Below, piece after piece: positions 8,575 to 12,741 of a DNA stretch of 12,741 nucleotides (position 1 is the first letter of the stretch; every line of letters starts with the position of its first letter). The DNA lies in the NCBI GenBank assembly GCA_003118195.1, contig BEXV01000876.1:134180-146920 (forward strand), given 5' to 3'. A program made the translations under genes and the position numbers. The notes under the pieces are model-generated. The model had not been told where the DNA came from and made no database searches. It worked only from the letters and a program-made list of their open reading frames with translations. The DNA is from Hemicentrotus pulcherrimus. Taxonomy: Eukaryota; Echinodermata; Echinoidea; Camarodonta; Strongylocentrotidae.

Positions 8575-9674
8575 ATATCCTGTCTGTCAGAATGTGATTG
8601 ACCAAAAGCCTGCTGCACCTGAAGCTGTGCTTCCAAAGGCATCACGCCTCAGGACATGGAGCCATCAGATTCCGCAGGACTCCTTGGACTTCCAGCAGAG
8701 GCCATCTGTGGCTCGCCATATTGCTGATGCTGTTGTTGCCTCCCCTGTTGCAAATCATGTTGCTTGTGCCATGCCACCTCTGCAGAAGTAGGCTGTTGAG
8801 GCCATCCCGACATGAGGGCTTGCTGTTGGTGGTGCTGCTGTTGGTGGTGGAGATGCGGAGGACTTACTGTCATGTTCTGGCTCTGCCTGAACCCTGCAGG
8901 CAATACAGAAGGACCGAAGGGGCTTTGTCCAAAATACTGGGCCATTGCTGGTGGGGTTGAGGCACCTGGAGGGGAATGGAGAAGGTTGTGGGGTGGCGAG
9001 GCAGCAGGATGCTGCTGCATCTGAGGATAAAAGCCTGGCTGCTGATGGGAAGGTGGAGAAGCAATTCGGTTGTACGAAGATGATGGTGAGAAGGCCGAGG
9101 GGCTTCCCCAACCAGGGTGTTTCAATTGTTGCTGCCACTGCTGCTGTTGCTGTGCTTGCCTGGGGTCAATAGGTATAGGTTGTGACTGATTGGCCGAGCG
9201 GTGTTGCTGCTGCTGTTGAGATTCTTTCTCCTGCTCCTGGTCTTTGTTAGCGTACCCTAATCCAGGGGGGCGTCCAATCACTTTCTGCGACGGTGGCAAG
9301 TAGCCTTGCTGTTGCGGATGCTGCGAGAACAGCTGCTGTGGACTAAGTTGTTTTCGCGGACTGTGTTGCTGAGGATGCTGTGGAAGCGTTTGTTGCTGGC
9401 TAGAGCGATGATGCTGAGCCTGACTACCTGGTGACATTCCCTTGGTTTGAATGAACTGGTCTTGTCTGAACTGCTGTTCTAACTGTTCCATGGACTTGGC
9501 CCCTGGAGGCAACCTTGGTGCCTGCTGCTGTTGCTGCTGTTGCTGCTGTTGCTGCTGCTGCTGCTGTTGCTGCTGTTGTTGCTGTTTACTCTTTAGTTGC
9601 TGTTCAATCTCATCAAGTGTTTGGGCACTGGCTGGAGTTGTTGGTGGTCTCATAAAAGGAGACTGGGTCGGTGC
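8575..9674 (-). CDS. Exon C, long polyglutamine/Pro-rich exon with an internal TGA
   Basis: The acceptor is TTTTCACTCTATTACCAG and the exon starts at 9674 in phase 0. It is open for 341 codons, starting APTQSPFMRPPTTPASAQ. Residues 19-27 read TLDEIEQQL, residues 31-51 are 21 consecutive Gln, and residues 61-69 read SMEQLEQQF, so two related motifs flank the polyQ run. The rest is rich in Gln, Pro, Ser and His, with many SPP, QHP and GxxP runs. It looks disordered, of the kind seen in RNA-granule scaffolds and transcription coactivators. At 8649-8651 the frame meets TGA (after GSMS), but the same frame then continues for 24 more codons (GVMPLEAQLQVQQAFGQ and on) to a consensus donor, GATAT followed by GTAAGT at 8574. 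That donor is phase 2 and matches exon D. A 4E-T (EIF4ENIF1)-like identity was considered from the xVDELE-type motif near the human C-terminus, but it is too weak for a symbol. Confidence 0.78.
9522..9584 (-). repeat. Polyglutamine-encoding CAG/CAA tract (21 codons)
   Basis: Twenty-one consecutive Gln codons on the minus strand: 15 CAG and 6 CAA by direct count, with CAA interruptions at irregular spacing. Interruptions of this sort usually make a tract less prone to slippage than pure CAG. It lies inside exon C at residues 31-51. Confidence 0.95.
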
Positions 9675-10523
9675 CTGGTAATAGAGTGAAAATCAAAACA
9701 ATTTCAATAGTTTTGATCAACATGTGCATCAATTTCCAGGATACTTCATACTTATTTTCTGTACATTATACTTCATTTGAAATCTTTAATTTTTTGTTGT
9801 TGTGTGTAATCTACTCTTATAGGCTTGTATAAAATGCTGGAAGACACTAAGGAAAAACTCATTCAGTCAGAGAATAATCAATGTGTGGAATGGTCTTCCA
9901 GGCTATGTTGTGGAGAGTACCACTATCAATCGTTTCAAATCTAGACCTGAGAACTGGTGGAAAGATGCCCCAGATAAATAAAACCCTAACCAAAGGAAAC
10001 CATGGATAGGAACAACAGTCTAAAGACTTAGTAATTCTGGATCAAGTGAGTTACAAGTGAGTTTATATATTTTAAAAATTAAAAAAAAAAAAAATTGTTT
10101 TTTGATGTAAATATGGAATAAATAAACTTCATCTTCAACACGTAGCTTTCTCTGTTTAAAGAGCAATGAATTGATTTGTTATGTTATAATACCAAAGTGC
10201 ATATATCTTTTATTGTATTCTGTCGATGTAAGTTCATTGGCAAGTCTAAACAAATTGAAGTCTTCTATCATTGAATGATGGAATGCATGGAACATGAAGA
10301 AACAGACAACCCTCAATTCCCAAAATAAAATACATTACTATAAAGCATATTCATAGTACATATAAAGAATCCTTGTCATTAAGATATGTAGGGTCCTTAT
10401 TTCCTTTATACTTTTCTGGCACTTTGCACAAATATAATGTCAGTTTCCAACACCTAAGGAATGATAAGTATACAGATACACATGACTCAAAGAAATATGT
10501 TCTGTAAAAAGTGATTTCCATAC
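9675..10523 (-). other. Intron between exons B and C, containing a LINE remnant
   Basis: Runs from donor GTATGG (10523-10518) to acceptor CTATTACCAG (ending 9675). It contains a fragment of a non-LTR retrotransposon in the opposite orientation (about 9823-10140). The rest is AT-rich and unremarkable. Confidence 0.6.
9823..10140 (+). mobile_element. 3' remnant of a non-LTR retrotransposon (reverse transcriptase C-terminus plus 3' UTR)
   Basis: The plus strand from 9823 to the TAA at 9979-9981 is open for 52 codons. It includes KNSFSQRIINVWNGLP and, a little later, INRFKSRPENWW. This matches the conserved C-terminal tail of jockey/CR1-type LINE reverse transcriptases of marine invertebrates (the pattern R-V-V-N-x-W-N-x-L-P, then S-x-N-x-F-K-x-R-L-D-x-x-W), which I recognise from general knowledge. 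A TAG precedes 9823, so only the last part of ORF2 survives. After the stop come about 150 bp of non-coding sequence with an A-run (about 10080-10094) and an AATAAATAAAC tail, consistent with a 5'-truncated insertion ending in its 3' UTR. It lies antisense to the host gene inside the B-C intron. The clade is not determined. Confidence 0.8.
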
Positions 10524-10610
10524 CTGTCATTGCATTGGTGATTGTTTGCCCATGACCTGAAACAAGGCTGCTAACTTCTCCTGTTGCTGTTGTTGTTGTT
10601 GGATCATTGC
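10524..10610 (-). CDS. Exon B, 87-nt Q-rich exon carrying an in-frame TGA
   Basis: A short minus-strand exon between a weak acceptor (CACATTGAAG, with little pyrimidine tract) and a good donor (CAG followed by GTATGG at 10523). Its length is 29 codons and both ends are phase 0, matching the end of exon A and the start of exon C. It reads AMIQQQQQQQEKLAALFQV and then MGKQSPMQ, then TGA at 10527-10529, then one Gln codon before the donor. It is therefore open except for the TGA. The other two frames are not phase-compatible with A and C. It could be a cassette exon that truncates the protein when included, or an exon with a recent nonsense change (CGA to TGA would fit), or a false prediction, since skipping it leaves A and C in frame. 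Gln-rich content consistent with C and D supports real coding ancestry. Confidence 0.5.
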
Positions 10611-11940
10611 CTTCAATGTGTGAGATTTGTTGTTAATTATAAAACAGGTTCTTGATCATAAGTGAGCTAATTGGTAATAAGTAATTTTTTAAGCTTGTGC
10701 AGCTAATAATATTATGCCACAATACAAAGACTGGTCAAGTTCACATTAATTGTGACTTCAAGAGAAGGTTGAGTTCTGAGGAGAGGTGAAAAATAATTTG
10801 TGAGTTTTAACATTATTATTATGCAAGTGTGGAAGAACATCAGAGAAAAAATGTTCCCTGAAAAGCATGGCTCTTCAAATACCTTCATATTCTAAATATG
10901 ATAAGTAACAGATTAAAAATGAGGCCCAATTTTTATGCCACGTGTGTGTTCTCCCATATACATATTTCTGTGTACAGTGCTTGTTACTTTACCAAGACTT
11001 GGCCAAATTTCTTTTCAGTTTGTTGACTCCTGAACCTTGCAGTACACACCAATACTTAAATGCTACATGATCAACCTTTTCTGATCGATTCAACAACTTT
11101 TCTTACACAATGCAATCGCATGACCAGAACTCAACTTATCTCCTGCGTGCAATGAATGTTCACTAATGCACTCGCAAACATGAATTATTTGTATAGTTAA
11201 GCATATATAAGTGCATAGCCTATTGGCCGAAGTATCAAGTTAAAAATCAACTCGTTCTTGTGCATTGGCATGCAAAATATTGCTCAGTTACTGTGCTTGC
11301 CTGCTCAGCATTGATGACTCATTCTATTTGTCATGGTGCTTTACTTTACTTAATAATTGTTAAAGTTTGAGGTTAATGTTGATCAATGGGAAAATGGAAG
11401 ATTTATTGAAATTCTTAAAAAAACATCCCAGGCAAAGGTAGCATAGATGGTGAGGAGCACATGCCTGACATTCACATTGTAATTGTATACATGTGGTTTA
11501 AGAAAAAGCGATGCATGACAAAGTAAATGCAACTTTAAGATGAATCCAACTAAATAGTGCATGGTTGTCAGAATGTCAGATGAATTAGATGATAGAGGGT
11601 AAGTTATTTTGAAAATACCACTAATATACCTTTGGAAGCACTGCATGAAAAAATTAAATGAACATAGACAAACTAGATGGAAGATGAATAAAGTTTAATG
11701 ACAACCTAAAAGCAATGGAAGAGATGAGATGGGTTTCCATGTCTTGTAGGAATTAACAATTTACATACACCAGCAAAGTGAACCAAAAACAAGCGCTAAC
11801 TTTGGAATAACCTTTTTATTTGTCCAAACACAGACATGTATTAAACAATAAGCAATTTATTGTCTTTTGTTTTGGGTCAGTAAATTGGCTATCATGCATG
11901 CAAGTTCAAATATTCAGCTTGACGAGTTGCAGGAACTTAC
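10611..11940 (-). other. Intron between exons A and B
   Basis: Begins with the consensus donor GTAAGT at 11940 and ends at the weak acceptor next to exon B. The interior is AT-rich. The short open frames inside, including one at 11383-11646 on the minus strand, have hydrophobic chance-like translations with no recognisable motif. I see no repeat family, RNA gene or regulatory element that I can support. Confidence 0.55.
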
Positions 11941-12480
11941 CATCATCTCTTCCGCAGGCACGTTGTTGAACCCCATGAAGGCTTGCAGGGGGTGGTTCTG
12001 GAACCCCATAGGTCCCATGGGTGGGGGCTGGGGTGGACAAACACCCCCGGGGAACTGGGAGGGGGGTAATGGGTTAGGGGCGGGGCCACTTGGGTTATCC
12101 AGGTCTAAACTATCCCCCGGGATGCCGGCAGTTTTCGAAATCAGCCGATGACCGGGTGCATTTCTCGCATCCTGCTCATGCTGTGCCTCATGTCTCGGTT
12201 GTTTATCGTGTGTCTTGGAAAGGACAGCCTCCTTCTTTTGTCCATGTTCATCTCCCACATGTGTATGCCCAGCATTCGCTGGGCTCTTTCCTCCCCTTTC
12301 CCTTATTCTATCATGAGCCTCAACCCCGCCCTTCTCTGTTACCATGCTAGCTTCCCCTGCCCCCCTCCTCGGACCAGCATGTTTGTCCTTCCTCGTATTA
12401 GGGCGGATATTCTCTGGATTGGGGTCTGAGGGATTACCAGGGGTAGACGAGGGGTTAGATTCCATGCTACCCTTGGATTT
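11941..12480 (-). CDS. Exon A of a Q/P-rich protein gene (internal coding exon)
   Basis: Open for 180 codons on the minus strand. The acceptor is strong: a CTAAC-type branch sequence and a pyrimidine-rich tract precede CATACAG, with the exon starting at 12480. The donor is consensus: GAGATGATG followed by GTAAGT at 11940-11935. Both ends are phase 0. The ORF could continue upstream to an ATG at 12552, but that segment reads as the branch and pyrimidine tract, so I treat it as intron and the exon as internal. The product begins KSKGSMESNPSSTPG, passes through a hydrophilic segment rich in K, R, E, H and G (about residues 25-115), then a Pro/Gly-rich part, and ends in a more hydrophobic segment with NHPLQAFMGFNNVPAEEMM. 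I see no catalytic domain, signal peptide or membrane helix, and it is probably disordered. The family is not recognised. Exon status is fairly sure; function is unknown. Confidence 0.72.
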
Positions 12481-12741
12481 CTGTATGAGATTTAAGAGTG
12501 AGTTGGATGAATAGGATGAAGAGTTAGTGTTTAGTGTACCAAGATAGTCCACATCAAATGAAAAATATGCTCACGACTATCTATCATAAAGATGAACATT
12601 GAAATCAATAAGATATTGACATACATACAATACAGAAGAAAAAATACCACACAAAAAAAAGAGAACAAAATTCTGTTGTCCTGTTGTATATATTTTGTTC
12701 AATTGGTGAAAGGTGCTTCTACAAAAGAACAGGTTTACCAC
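12481..12741 (-). other. Upstream intron of the Q-rich gene (partial)
   Basis: Minus-strand sequence 5' of exon A, AT-rich, ending with a branch-like CACTAAC and a pyrimidine-rich tract before CATACAG. It runs off the window edge, so the earlier exons and promoter are not present. Confidence 0.6.

Noticed and set aside
8649..8651. TGA as a selenocysteine codon
   Set aside because: The low-complexity context is unlike selenoprotein active sites and no SECIS-like structure was recognised. Not excluded by computation.
8594..9172. Plus-strand and alternative minus-strand frames across exon C
   Set aside because: Shadows of the Gln-rich exon. CTG/GTT repeats keep antisense frames open (poly-Cys and Leu runs).
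10524..10610. Alternative exon B frame reading NDPTTTTATGEVSSL and on, without a stop
   Set aside because: It is open but not phase-compatible with exons A and C given their strong phase-0 splice sites.
11867..12429. Plus-strand open frames across exon A
   Set aside because: Antisense shadows of exon A, which has strong splice sites on the minus strand.
1..12741. CRISPR arrays, bacterial operons, rRNA or tRNA genes
   Set aside because: No regularly spaced repeats, Shine-Dalgarno-led gene strings or cloverleaf sequences were seen. The window is eukaryotic in character.

Overview
The window looks like animal nuclear DNA from a marine invertebrate, with an echinoderm as the best guess. It is AT-rich, with long non-coding stretches, spliceosomal GT-AG introns, many (CT)n/(GA)n microsatellites, small inverted-repeat transposons, a decayed non-LTR retrotransposon tail and a SINE-like repeat. 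Nothing suggests bacterial operons, and no rRNA or tRNA gene was found. The species assignment is inference only.

The one convincing gene lies on the minus strand between about 12480 and 7831. Four exons can be assembled from splice sites and matching phases: A (12480-11941, phase 0/0), B (10610-10524, phase 0/0), C (9674-8575, phase 0/2) and D (8194-7831, phase 2 to stop or to another donor). The 5' end lies beyond the right edge. The predicted protein is low-complexity: charged and Pro-rich in A, then very Gln/Pro/His-rich in B-D, with a 21-residue polyglutamine run flanked by two similar acidic/Gln motifs. I could not assign it to a family. An eIF4E-transporter-like or other P-body/transcriptional Q-rich scaffold is possible but unproven.

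The most notable feature is that the frame preserved through all splice junctions is interrupted twice by TGA: at codon 28 of the 29 codons of exon B, and 25 codons before the donor of exon C. Coding-like Gln-rich sequence and correct splice phase continue after the second TGA. A recently disabled gene, assembly or allelic errors, a regulated poison exon, and stop recoding are all open explanations.

Layout: 1-780 holds a weak minus-strand ORF and a CT microsatellite. 785-1010 holds a SINE-like repeat. 1011-2480 is unassigned. 2480-2990 is a pyrimidine-rich microsatellite field. 3636-3865 is a 115-bp tandem duplication. 4100-4262 and 4352-4755 are two adjacent inverted-repeat (MITE-like) elements. 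4756-6500 is unassigned. 6519-6627 is a possible extra 3' exon. 6840-7235 holds more CT repeats. 7831-12480 is the gene, with an antisense LINE tail in its B-C intron. 12481-12741 is intron.
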